Assembly: GCF_023534745.1 (NCBI RefSeq)
Contig: NZ_JAMHJQ010000025.1
Location: forward strand, 11,119 to 59,874
Source of the DNA: Streptomyces sp. 35G-GA-8
GTDB taxonomy: Bacteria > Actinomycetota > Actinomycetes > Streptomycetales > Streptomycetaceae
Direction: 5' to 3'
DNA length: 48,756 nucleotides
The notes under the pieces were generated by a model. That model saw only the letters and a program-made list of their open reading frames with translations, did not search any database and was not told the DNA's origin. This document shows, piece after piece, positions 17,047 to 25,084 of this stretch. Each line of letters opens with the position of its first letter. Positions within the stretch are counted from its first letter, which is position 1. The position numbers and the translations under genes were made by a program.

Positions 17047-17856
17047 TCAGCCGAGCTGGGTGGGAACGACCGTCAGCTCGGCGATGTTGACCCGGGCCGG
17101 CGCCGCCACCGAGTACGTGATCGCGTCGGCCACGTCTTCGGCGGTGATGGTCGTGATCGCCGACCGCATCTCCTCCAGCCCCGCCCGAGTGGCCTCGTGG
17201 GCCATGGAGGCGCCGAGTTCGGTGACGGCGAACGCCGGGTCGACGGACCGTACCCGTACTCCGCGAGGCCCGAGCGAGGCGCGCAGGTTGCGGGTCAGCT
17301 GGGTGACCGCGGCCTTGGTCGCACCGTAGACCGGATAGTCGGCGAAGATCACCTCGGCCGCGATCGAGCCGAGGTTCACCAGGTCGGCGGCCCGTCCGGC
17401 GTCCGCCGCGGCGAGAAGGTCGGCGACGAAGACCCGACCGGTCGCCAGCAGTCCTCGGAGATTCACGTCGATCATCTGGTCCCACTCGGCGGTGTCCGCC
17501 TCGTCGAAGGGCGCTCCGAGCATCACCCCGGCATTGGCGACGACGAGGTCGGGTCGGCCCAGGGCAGCACGGATCGTCGCCGCGGCGGTCGCCAACGCGG
17601 CGGGGTCGGTGACATCGACACCGAGGGGCAGGACATCGGCGGAGCCCTCCTCGCGCAGAGCCGCGGCGAGATCGTCCAGCAGCGAGGACCGTCGGCCGAG
17701 CAGAGCGACCGCCGCTCCGGCCGAAGCGAAGCGGCGTGCGGTCGCGGCGCCGATCCCGGCACTGGCCCCGGTGACCACCGCGATCCGGCCGGCGAGCGGC
17801 CTCGCGGACACACGGGGAGCGGGCATGGAGACGTTGTCTGAAAGGTTGTCGGTCAT
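17047..17856 (-). CDS. short-chain dehydrogenase/reductase
   Basis: A 269-residue classical SDR. It has the NAD(P) loop TGASAGIG near residue 30, the Asp of DVTD, the NAG motif (VVANAGVM), and the catalytic Ser in LGSIAAE followed by YGATK (Tyr-x3-Lys). It is an NAD(P)-dependent alcohol/ketone oxidoreductase of unknown substrate. Start chosen at ATG 17856 (MTDNLSD); ATG 17826 (MPAPRV) would remove a poorly conserved lead. The open frame continues upstream through the divergent regulator without a real start. It diverges from the XRE regulator across 102 bases and is probably its target. Confidence 0.88.
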   Translation of the reverse strand: MTDNLSDNVSMPAPRVSARPLAGRIAVVTGASAGIGAATARRFASAGAAVALLGRRSSLLDDLAAALREEGSADVLPLGVDVTDPAALATAAATIRAALGRPDLVVANAGVMLGAPFDEADTAEWDQMIDVNLRGLLATGRVFVADLLAAADAGRAADLVNLGSIAAEVIFADYPVYGATKAAVTQLTRNLRASLGPRGVRVRSVDPAFAVTELGASMAHEATRAGLEEMRSAITTITAEDVADAITYSVAAPARVNIAELTVVPTQLG

Positions 17857-17946
17857 GAGGCCGAGCATGTGCGCCCCGCCGGAGACCAGCCAGGCCCGGT
17901 CCCACCCGGGGTGCGCCACTCCCAGGCAACCGATCGCGTGCGCGTC

Positions 17947-17952
17947 TAACGT
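17947..17952 (+). promoter_or_regulatory. -10 box of a leaderless gene
   Basis: TAACGT ends six bases before the ATG at 17959, which lacks a ribosome site, as at 16319-16324. Confidence 0.5.
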
Positions 17953-17958
17953 AGAGGC

Positions 17959-18834
17959 ATGGACACTCGCAATCCGCTGGGCCAATTCCTGCGCGCCCGG
18001 CGAGAGATGACCAGCCCGGCCAGGGCCGGGCTGCTCTGGTCGGGCCATCGCAGGACACCGGGCCTGCGACGGGAGGAAGTGGCCGAGTTGTCCGGCGTCA
18101 GCACCGACTACTACCGTCGGCTGGAACAGGGACGCGAAAGGCACCCGTCCGCACAGGTGGTGAACGCCCTGGCCTGCGCCCTCGACCTGAACACCGAGGA
18201 AACAGGGCACCTGCACCGGTTGGCGGGAGCAGCACGTGAACCCGTCCGGCGCGGCGGCGGTGCACCGGTCGGGCCGAGTCTGCTGCGCCTGATGGACGGC
18301 TGGCTCGACACCCCCGCACTGATCCTCGACCGCCGCCTGGACGTGCTGGCCGGCAACCGTCTCGGATACGCCCTTTTCGCCGGGATGCTGCGACAGGGAG
18401 AGACCAATCTGGTCCGGTTCATCTTCCTGAACCCGGGCGCCCGTGACTTCTACCCCGACTGGGAACGGGTCGCCAGGTCCGGGCTCGCGGCTCTGCGCGC
18501 GGGCAGCGGCCACCTGACGAACGATCCCCGGCTCACCGAGCTGATCGACGAACTGTCCTTGAAGAGCCGGGAGTTCCGCACCCTCTGGGCCCGGCACGAT
18601 GTGCGGGGCAAAGCCCACGAGGCCAAGCGCTTCCATCACCCTCAGGTCGGCGAACTGACCCTGACCTACGACTCGTTCACCGTCGACAGCGCGCGTCACC
18701 AGCAGCTCGTCGTGTACCAGGCCGAACCCGGCAGCGCTTCCCGGCAAGCCCTCGCACTACTCGGCGCGGTGGAGGCCGGTGATCGTCCGGTGGGTTTGGC
18801 CGGTCAGGCGCGGTCGTGGAGCGTGACCTGGTAG
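17959..18834 (+). CDS. XRE-family regulator with MmyB-like ligand domain
   Basis: A 291-residue regulator. The helix-turn-helix (residues 5-75) has RTPGLRREEVAELSGVSTDYY and LEQGRERHPS, which mark the MmyB/pyridoxamine-like family. The C-terminal domain (about 105-270) has DRRLDVLAGNRLGYALF, then ELSLKSREFRTLWARHDV and HHPQVGELTL, the regions thought to bind a fatty acid-like ligand. In actinobacteria these genes usually sit divergent to an SDR and repress it, and that arrangement is present. Its 3' end overlaps the VOC gene on the other strand by 31 bases. A broken relative lies at 47500-47849. Confidence 0.9.
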   Translation: MDTRNPLGQFLRARREMTSPARAGLLWSGHRRTPGLRREEVAELSGVSTDYYRRLEQGRERHPSAQVVNALACALDLNTEETGHLHRLAGAAREPVRRGGGAPVGPSLLRLMDGWLDTPALILDRRLDVLAGNRLGYALFAGMLRQGETNLVRFIFLNPGARDFYPDWERVARSGLAALRAGSGHLTNDPRLTELIDELSLKSREFRTLWARHDVRGKAHEAKRFHHPQVGELTLTYDSFTVDSARHQQLVVYQAEPGSASRQALALLGAVEAGDRPVGLAGQARSWSVTW

Positions 18835-19172
18835 CCGTCGGGGTCGGCGAAGGTGAATGTCCGGCCGAAAGGGCCGTCGATCGGTGCGGAGACGATGGTG
18901 TGACCGTCGGCGACGAGAGCGTCGTGAATGGCCTGGACATCGGTGGCGTGGAACCAGATCGCGGCGCCTATGCCGGGCTGGGCAACGGATGCGAGATCGG
19001 TGCCGGGAACGATGTCGCGGAGTGCGAACGCGATCGGCTTCGTCTCGAAGACAACGGCGTGCGGAGGTCCGGCCTGCGAGCGGACGAGGCCGAGGTACTG
19101 CTCGTAGAACGCCTGCGAAGCGTTGAGGTCGCGCGCTTGGAGCGAGAGGAAGTCGGGGCCGGTGGCGGGCAT
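18804..19172 (-). CDS. VOC (glyoxalase/bleomycin-resistance) protein
   Basis: A 122-residue protein with two beta-alpha-beta-beta-beta modules: SLQARDLNASQAFYEQYLG in the first and VQAIHDALVADGHTIVSAPID-GPFG-RTFTFADPDGYQVTLH in the second. Such proteins are metal-dependent isomerases or dioxygenases, or bind drugs. Here the metal positions are only partly visible, so the activity is open. ATG 19172 has an AGGAG site. It diverges from a MarR regulator, and two palindromes in the 63-base gap indicate that this regulator controls it. Confidence 0.85.
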   Translation of the reverse strand: MPATGPDFLSLQARDLNASQAFYEQYLGLVRSQAGPPHAVVFETKPIAFALRDIVPGTDLASVAQPGIGAAIWFHATDVQAIHDALVADGHTIVSAPIDGPFGRTFTFADPDGYQVTLHDRA

Positions 19173-19190
19173 GGTGATGCTCCTTCTTTT

Positions 19191-19210
19191 CGTGTCAGCT
19201 TTCTGACACG
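19191..19210. promoter_or_regulatory. MarR operator 1
   Basis: CGTGTCAG-CTTT-CTGACACG is a perfect inverted repeat with 8-base arms between the divergent VOC and MarR genes. Confidence 0.8.
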
Positions 19211-19220
19211 GGTCAATGTA

Positions 19221-19236
19221 TGTCAGACTTCTGACA
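19221..19236. promoter_or_regulatory. MarR operator 2
   Basis: TGTCAG-ACTT-CTGACA repeats the core of operator 1 with the same 4-base spacing. It runs into the first base of the MarR start codon, so bound repressor would block its own gene. Confidence 0.8.
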
Positions 19237-19697
19237 TGAATCAAGACGGTCAGGACGGTGTCAACCTTGAGACGTCGCTGGGCTACCTGCTCAAAGAGGT
19301 GTCGAGCGTCCTCCGCTCGGCCATGGAGGAGGTGCTGCGGCCGCTCGGGATGAGCGTGACGCACTACTCCTGCCTCGAACTGCTGGCTCAGCGGCCGGGC
19401 TTGTCGAACTCCGAACTCGCGCGGGGCGCGTTCGTGACACGGCAGTCGATGAACGTGCTGCTCCAGGCCCTGGAACGCGACGGGTACGTGACCAGGCCCG
19501 CGCAGGCACCCGTCGGGAAGGCTCTTCCCACGCGGCTCACGCCTCGCGGCCGACGGAGCCTGGAGAAGGCGACCGTGGCGGTCCGGTCCGTCGAGGTCAG
19601 GATGCTGGCCGGCCTGACCGGGACCGAGCAGTCCGCCGCGTTCCGGATCCTGCAGAGCATGATCCGTTCCCTGCGCGACGGCGACGACGGCCCCTAG
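19236..19697 (+). CDS. MarR-family transcriptional regulator
   Basis: A 153-residue winged-helix regulator. It has a dimerisation helix at the start (SLGYLLKEVSSVLRSAMEE), the recognition region LSNSELARGAFVTRQSMNVLLQALERDGYV and the wing (KALPTRLTPRGRR). ATG 19236 overlaps operator 2 and has no ribosome site, so the transcript may be leaderless. It probably represses itself and the divergent VOC gene in response to a phenolic or other small ligand. It is convergent with the carboxylic acid reductase gene, 61 bases away, and is likely unrelated to the cluster. Confidence 0.88.
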   Translation: MNQDGQDGVNLETSLGYLLKEVSSVLRSAMEEVLRPLGMSVTHYSCLELLAQRPGLSNSELARGAFVTRQSMNVLLQALERDGYVTRPAQAPVGKALPTRLTPRGRRSLEKATVAVRSVEVRMLAGLTGTEQSAAFRILQSMIRSLRDGDDGP

Positions 19698-19758
19698 CTC
19701 GTTCCCCGGCGCACGCAGGCACCTCCCGCCCGCCCTGGCGCCTGTTGCCCGCACCCGG

Positions 19759-22700
19759 TCAGGCGGTCATCAGGCGTCGCAGGTCCCTCACGTACGTGCG
19801 AATGAGGGCCGGGGACAGATGCGGCACATCCCGGTCCGGTCCGATGCCCGCCTCCTGGACGGCCTGCCGGAAGCGGGCCGACGGGACGTCCGAACCGGGC
19901 ACGGCCTCCCCCGGTTCCTGGAGACCTCGCAGCAGGGGAAGGACGGAGTACTGGCGCTGTGCCTCGGGCAGGTTGCGCAGGGCGGCTTCGACGCGGACGA
20001 GCCAGTCGCCGTAGCCCGCGATCCGCTCGATACCGTGGCCGTCCTCGATGAGCCAGTCCACGAACGTGTCGAGTGAGATGCCGTCGTCGTGCGGGTTCAC
20101 CAGGTTGAAGGTCCGGTAGCCGGAGGTGCTCCGTCCCAGTGTGACGACCGATGCCGTGGTGAAGTCGACGGGCAGGCCGTCGTAGTGGGCCCGCGGCCCC
20201 CCGCCGCCGTCGGTCCGGTAGAAGGAGTCGGGGGCCACGCCCGTCGCGAGGAGGCTGAACAGCAGTCGGCTGAACATGTCGTGGACGTTCAGCTGCCCGG
20301 TGTACCGGCTGTGCGCGAGGATCATGTTGGAGCGGAACACCGTCACCGGCAGGCCGCACAGGTCGTACGCCTCCCGCAGCAGCACCTCCCCCGCCCACTT
20401 GCTCGTCGTGTACCCGCCCGCGTACCCGTCGTCCACCGACCGCACCGGCAGCGCGGCGCGCACGTCGGTGTCCTCGTCGAGAGGCTGTCCGCCCAGGGGC
20501 CGGGCCACAGCCACGCTGGAGATGTACGTGAACGGCTTGAGCCGTCCGGTCAGGGACAGCCGGATGAGCTCCGCGGTGCCGAGGACGTTGGCGTCGAACA
20601 GATGGCGGTAGGGCAGCACGTGGTTCACCAGGGCGCCCGCGTGGACGATCAGATCCACCTCACCGGCCAGCCGTTCCCACGTCGCCTCGTCCAGGCCCAG
20701 CCTCGGCTCGGCGATGTCTCCGGCCAGCACTTCCAGGTGCTCCCCGGCCAACTCCTCGAAACTGCGCCTCAGTTCGGAGTCGTCGCTGCCGAAGGCATCG
20801 GCCAGTCGCTGTCCGGCGGCGTCCGGGTCCTTGCCGCGGACCACAACGATCAGCTTGCCGTCGGCCGGGGCCAGCCGACGGAGCCAGTCGAGGGTGAGGA
20901 AGCGCCCCAGGTATCCGCTCGCACCCGTCAGCAGAACGCTCCGTGGCTCCCCGGCAGGGCGCGGGAGATGGCGGGCGCCGTCGAGTGTCGCCGCATCGAT
21001 GAACCGGCCGAGGACGAGGTCCTTGGCGTGCGCCTCGGTGGCGTCCTCGCCGTGCACCGACGCGTAGGCCGGTCGCGTCGCGGTGGCCGTGCGCTTGGCC
21101 TCGACATAGGCGGCCAGCCGCCGCAGGTCGTGCGCGGGGCTGATGATGACGTCGACCGGTACCCGGACATCGAAGGTGTCGTGCAACAGGTTCGACAGTG
21201 ACACCGCGGACAGCGAGTCGCCGCCGAGCTCCCGGAAACGCGCGGAGGGGCTCACCTCGGTCGCCGAGCCCACCAGCAGTGCCCGTGCGGCCAGTTGGAC
21301 CGTTTCCAGCACTGGCCGGTCGCCGCCGGTGCGGCGCAGGTCGAGCAACTCCCGGGTCTCTTGGGTCGAGATCTCGGCGTACAGCTGCTCCAGTCGCTCG
21401 CCGTAACGCTCCACGAGCTTGGGCCACAGCAGTTTTCCCTGGTCCGACAGCAGGCCCTCGGCCTGGCTGAACGGCTCGGTCTCGACCAGCAGACCCCGGG
21501 GTATCTCGTAGGAGTTGAGGCCGGTGTCCTTCGCGATCCGCCGGAGCGATTCGGCGAGCAGTTGTTCGAGCCGCCCCCGGTCGTCCCCGTACCGCCGCAG
21601 GGCGTCCGGGGTGGGCACGACGACGGCGAGCAGGTAGGAGCGCTCGCTGTTGCCGTAGAGGAAGATCTGCCGCACCAACGGACAGGCGGCGAACACCGAT
21701 TCCAGCCTGGCGATCGACACGAACTCGCCCTGGGACAGCTTCAGGACGCTGTTGCGGCGCTCCAGCACGGCGATACGGCGTGGACCGAGCTCGGCGACGA
21801 TGTCACCGGTCCGGTAGTAGCCGTCCTCGTCGAAGAGGTCCGCCGTCAGCTCGGGGCGCTTGTAGTAGCCCGGGATGCCGTCGGCCTTCAGCAGAAGCTC
21901 GCCGCGCGGGTGGGGGGCATCGGTGCGGAAGTAGCCCAGCTCGGGCACGTCCACCAGCTTGTAGTCGGTCACCGGCGGGCTCTGCAGCACACCGTCGGCG
22001 GCGATGCCCATGACCTCCGTGGAGCCGTACCCGTTGTGCAGGGGAATGCCGAGAAGGGCCTCGGTGAACTCGGTCAGCGCGGCGGACAGCGGCGCGGAGC
22101 CGGTCCCGGCCACGCCGACGCGCCCCCCGAGGACCTCCTCGCGGAGCTGCTTGAGCACCTCGGCCGCGGCCTGCTCCGGGGCGGCGCCGGCCGAGATCCG
22201 CCGGTCCAGTTCGCTCCGGTGGAGCTGGTGGAGCATCTCGCACACACGGGGCACGAGGAACAGCTCGGTGGGCCGTACGAGAGCGATGTCCTCGAAGAAG
22301 GTCGACAGGTCGCTGCCGGCCGTGAAGCAGCTGGAGCCGCCCCGGGCCAGTGCGTTCACCAGCAGGAAGTGGCCGGCCGCATGGCTCAGCGGCATGTAGT
22401 TGATGGCGACCATGTCCGTGCCGGTCCGCTTCGCCCGGTCCTCCCACATCACCTTCGCGAGCCGCTCGGTGTACATGGCGCCCTTGGGCGTTCCCGTACT
22501 CCCCGAGGTGTAGACGAGCATCGAGAGGGGATCCTCGTCGTCCTCCGGGATGTACGGCGGGGCCTCGGGCAGGCCGGCGGCGCGGTCGAGAACCTCCGAC
22601 AGGGCGACGACCTCCACGTCCCGTCCCGCCGCGGCCAGGCTGTCGCGGGCGGCGGAGAACCGCTCCGCCTGGTCCTCGGCGCGCGGGTGGTAGTCGAACA

Positions 22701-23148
22701 CGACCAGCCGCCGGACGGAGGGTGTGCGCAGGGACAGCTCGGTCGCGGTGTCCAGGCGCTCGATGCTCGCGGCGACGAGAACCGGCTCGGCCTCCGCCAT
22801 GATGGACGCCAGATTCCCGGTCGGCGCGCTGATCTGCAACGGAACGTTGACGGCGCCCAGATGGCCGCACGCCAGATCCACCGTCGCGCAGTCCCGGCTC
22901 GTGAAGCCGAGGATCGCCACCCGGTCGCCCGCGACGAGCGGGCGCCCCGGGTGGTGGTGCCATTCGCTCGCCACCGCGCGGATACGGCTCCACAGCTGCC
23001 GGTAGGTGGTCATCTCGTAGCGCGGCAGCAGCCGGGCCGACACACGCCCGGTCCGGGGGTCCCGTACGAACTCCCTCGCACGCTCACCGACGGCGGGCCG
23101 GTCCGCAAAGCGTTCGAAGGCGTGTGCCATGACTTGCGCGAGTCGCAC
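19759..23148 (-). CDS. car: carboxylic acid reductase (A-T-R)
   Basis: A 1129-residue three-domain enzyme that activates a carboxylate with ATP, loads it on a phosphopantetheine arm and reduces it with NADPH to the aldehyde. The adenylation domain has YTSGSTGTPKGAMY near residue 215 and YRTGDI further on; the carrier domain has GGDSLSA with the modifiable Ser near residue 642; the reductase domain has LLTGASGYLGR near 739 and YTTSKWAGE (Tyr-x3-Lys) near 916. Start is GTG 23148, six bases after a GGAG site. Length is close to the usual 1150-1180. By context the substrate may be the prenylated aminobenzoate acid, giving an aldehyde; this is inference. No phosphopantetheinyl transferase is nearby, so it must be activated by one from elsewhere. 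Confidence 0.9.
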   Translation of the reverse strand: MRLAQVMAHAFERFADRPAVGERAREFVRDPRTGRVSARLLPRYEMTTYRQLWSRIRAVASEWHHHPGRPLVAGDRVAILGFTSRDCATVDLACGHLGAVNVPLQISAPTGNLASIMAEAEPVLVAASIERLDTATELSLRTPSVRRLVVFDYHPRAEDQAERFSAARDSLAAAGRDVEVVALSEVLDRAAGLPEAPPYIPEDDEDPLSMLVYTSGSTGTPKGAMYTERLAKVMWEDRAKRTGTDMVAINYMPLSHAAGHFLLVNALARGGSSCFTAGSDLSTFFEDIALVRPTELFLVPRVCEMLHQLHRSELDRRISAGAAPEQAAAEVLKQLREEVLGGRVGVAGTGSAPLSAALTEFTEALLGIPLHNGYGSTEVMGIAADGVLQSPPVTDYKLVDVPELGYFRTDAPHPRGELLLKADGIPGYYKRPELTADLFDEDGYYRTGDIVAELGPRRIAVLERRNSVLKLSQGEFVSIARLESVFAACPLVRQIFLYGNSERSYLLAVVVPTPDALRRYGDDRGRLEQLLAESLRRIAKDTGLNSYEIPRGLLVETEPFSQAEGLLSDQGKLLWPKLVERYGERLEQLYAEISTQETRELLDLRRTGGDRPVLETVQLAARALLVGSATEVSPSARFRELGGDSLSAVSLSNLLHDTFDVRVPVDVIISPAHDLRRLAAYVEAKRTATATRPAYASVHGEDATEAHAKDLVLGRFIDAATLDGARHLPRPAGEPRSVLLTGASGYLGRFLTLDWLRRLAPADGKLIVVVRGKDPDAAGQRLADAFGSDDSELRRSFEELAGEHLEVLAGDIAEPRLGLDEATWERLAGEVDLIVHAGALVNHVLPYRHLFDANVLGTAELIRLSLTGRLKPFTYISSVAVARPLGGQPLDEDTDVRAALPVRSVDDGYAGGYTTSKWAGEVLLREAYDLCGLPVTVFRSNMILAHSRYTGQLNVHDMFSRLLFSLLATGVAPDSFYRTDGGGGPRAHYDGLPVDFTTASVVTLGRSTSGYRTFNLVNPHDDGISLDTFVDWLIEDGHGIERIAGYGDWLVRVEAALRNLPEAQRQYSVLPLLRGLQEPGEAVPGSDVPSARFRQAVQEAGIGPDRDVPHLSPALIRTYVRDLRRLMTA

Positions 23149-23202
23149 GGTGGTCTCCGCGTCTCATAGGTGGCGGACTTGTCCGGAGGCAGCCGGTCTG
23201 TC

Positions 23203-23238
23203 GGCCCGCGACGTCCCCTGGACGGACGTCGGCGGGCC
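23203..23238. terminator. hairpin between carbamoyltransferase and CAR genes
   Basis: Arms 23203-23216 and 23224-23238 pair over about 14 bases with one bulge. They lie in the 195-base gap between two minus-strand genes. A T-rich tract (CCTTTCTCC) follows only on the plus strand, so it is not a classical terminator for the minus-strand transcript. It may attenuate read-through into the reductase. Confidence 0.4.
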
Positions 23239-23343
23239 CTTTCTCCGGCGCGGAATTCTACAAGTACTGTGCGGGAGGGGGGAGTTGCAGTGCCCGATGA
23301 TCAGATAGCGCTTTCCGGCCGGGCCCTGGCCGGCGAGGGAGCA

Positions 23344-25017
23344 TCACCCCACGCGGGGGTTGGTGTAGAGCGTCCCCTCGGACCAGAGGTAACGGGTCCC
23401 GCCCCACTTGGCGGCCGACTCGACGTCGGGAAAGAAGCCCCGGCCTTCGAGGTTGGCGCTCGTGTTGCACAGCACGGGCACTCCGCTGATCTCCGCGTAG
23501 GCGGTGAGGATACGGGCGGTGTCGGTGTCCTGGGTCGACGCGATGGTCTGGAGCCGGGCGGTGCCGTCCAGGTGGACGACCGCCGGGACGCGTTCGGCCC
23601 AGCCGGGCCGCATACGGTGCTCGAAGATCATGTACGGGTCGGGCGTGCCGGGGTCGAAGACCTCCGGCGCGCGGTCCTCCAGGCAGATGGGTGCGACGGG
23701 CCGGTAGGGGGCCCGGTTCTTGATGTCGTTGAGCCGGTCCTTCATCCGGGTGTCGGTCGCGGGCGCCAGGATGCTGCGGTTGCCCAGGGCTCGCGGGCCC
23801 AGCTCCGCCCGCCCGGAGAGGACGACCACCGGTTCGCCCTCGGTGTGCAGGAGGGCGGCCAACTGCCGTTCGTCGCAGGGCCCTGCCCGCCACCCGTCGG
23901 GAAGGGTGCCGGTGGTGATCCGCGGTCCGCTGTAGACATCCCACTCCAGCGCCGTCCGGCCGCGCCGGAACATCTCGCAGGCTGCCGTTCCGATCGCCGC
24001 CCCCGCGTCGTTGGGGAAGGGCGGGACAAAGACCTCCTCGAAGACCTGGCTGGCCCGGATCGCGGTGTTCCACTTGATGTTGAGCGCGCAGCCGCCGCCG
24101 AGCACCAGATTGTGGCCGCCGTCCGGGAAGCGGCTTCGCACCGCCGTGGTGAGCCGCGCGAGCAGGTGGTGGCCGAGGTAGGCCTGATAGGTGGCGATGA
24201 GGTCCGCGTTGGACAGGCCGGGCATCAGCTCGTCCCTGTTGGCGGCGACCTTGTCGCCCAGCACGCCCACCTTGTCGACGGGAAGGTCGCGGAACTCGGC
24301 CATGAGGTCGTCGAAGACGGTGAAAGCACCGGTCTCGACCCGGCCCTTGGCCGCGTACGCCATGGCCTTCCCCGCGACGGAGAGATGCCGGCGGATGTAC
24401 GCGTCCGACGTCACGTCGTCGGTGTTGAGCAGGTACGGCTCGAACCGCGAGCAGAAGGCCGCGAAGCTGCCTCCGAAGACGGGCAGCAGAGCCTCGACGA
24501 AGGTCACCTCACGGGTCGCGGCCCGCACCTGGTAGAGGCGCGGTGTGATGAGTCCGTCCCAGACCACGACGAACGCGTCCTCGCCCCTGGCGGCGAAGGG
24601 ACTTGAGCAGTAGGTGCCGATGAGGTGGTTGGCGACATGGGTGTAGCTGGCATAGTCGTCGAAACCGTGGCCGCTGAAGGTGTGACGTTGCAGCGGCCCG
24701 TCGTCGCCAGGGCGCTCACGGTACGGTGCGACCCGGAACTGTACTGGCAGACCGCCGGCGTTCACCTTGACGGCGTGCTCGCCCGCGGCGTCCTTCGTGT
24801 ACCAGCCGTCGACGACGAACTGGTCGATGTCGGCGGGTGCCAGACCCTCTGCGGCGAGGATCTCGCTCACGCGCTCCAGGTCTCCGAGGGAACTGTAGCG
24901 TTCGCCGTTGCCCAGCTTCTCGATCTCGTAGCTGAAGAGCAGGCGCCCGTCTTCGATGACGGCGACCCCGCCGTCGTGCGATGCCTTGATCCCGCAAATG
25001 AGCATGTGGTCAGCCAC
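23344..25017 (-). CDS. O-carbamoyltransferase (NodU/CmcH/TobZ family)
   Basis: A 557-residue enzyme that makes carbamoyl-adenylate from carbamoyl phosphate and ATP and passes the carbamoyl to an alcohol. The N-terminal Kae1-like domain opens with ICGIKASHDGGVAVIEDGRLLF and has the metal motif HVANH; LVLGGGCALNIKWNT and PFPNDAGAAIG follow. The C-terminal YrdC-like part has AELGPRALGNRSIL and LCNTSANLEG. Start chosen at GTG 25017; ATG 25005 is an alternative, and longer frames lack a ribosome site. It lies 67 bases after the P450 gene in the same direction, so it is probably the last firm member of the long operon. The acceptor hydroxyl is unknown: a benzyl alcohol, a terpenoid hydroxyl or an N-hydroxyl are all chemically possible. 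Confidence 0.9.
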   Translation of the reverse strand: MADHMLICGIKASHDGGVAVIEDGRLLFSYEIEKLGNGERYSSLGDLERVSEILAAEGLAPADIDQFVVDGWYTKDAAGEHAVKVNAGGLPVQFRVAPYRERPGDDGPLQRHTFSGHGFDDYASYTHVANHLIGTYCSSPFAARGEDAFVVVWDGLITPRLYQVRAATREVTFVEALLPVFGGSFAAFCSRFEPYLLNTDDVTSDAYIRRHLSVAGKAMAYAAKGRVETGAFTVFDDLMAEFRDLPVDKVGVLGDKVAANRDELMPGLSNADLIATYQAYLGHHLLARLTTAVRSRFPDGGHNLVLGGGCALNIKWNTAIRASQVFEEVFVPPFPNDAGAAIGTAACEMFRRGRTALEWDVYSGPRITTGTLPDGWRAGPCDERQLAALLHTEGEPVVVLSGRAELGPRALGNRSILAPATDTRMKDRLNDIKNRAPYRPVAPICLEDRAPEVFDPGTPDPYMIFEHRMRPGWAERVPAVVHLDGTARLQTIASTQDTDTARILTAYAEISGVPVLCNTSANLEGRGFFPDVESAAKWGGTRYLWSEGTLYTNPRVG

Positions 25018-25084
25018 ACCTTTCTCGCCGCACAGCGGCCTGGAATCCGGCAGTCGCACCGGAAGGGATGTCGTTGCCGCGCCG

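Noticed and set aside
17857-18747. Upstream extension of the SDR frame to a 566-residue protein
   Set aside because: The extension runs antisense through the XRE regulator and has no domain; the SDR begins at 17856 with normal length.
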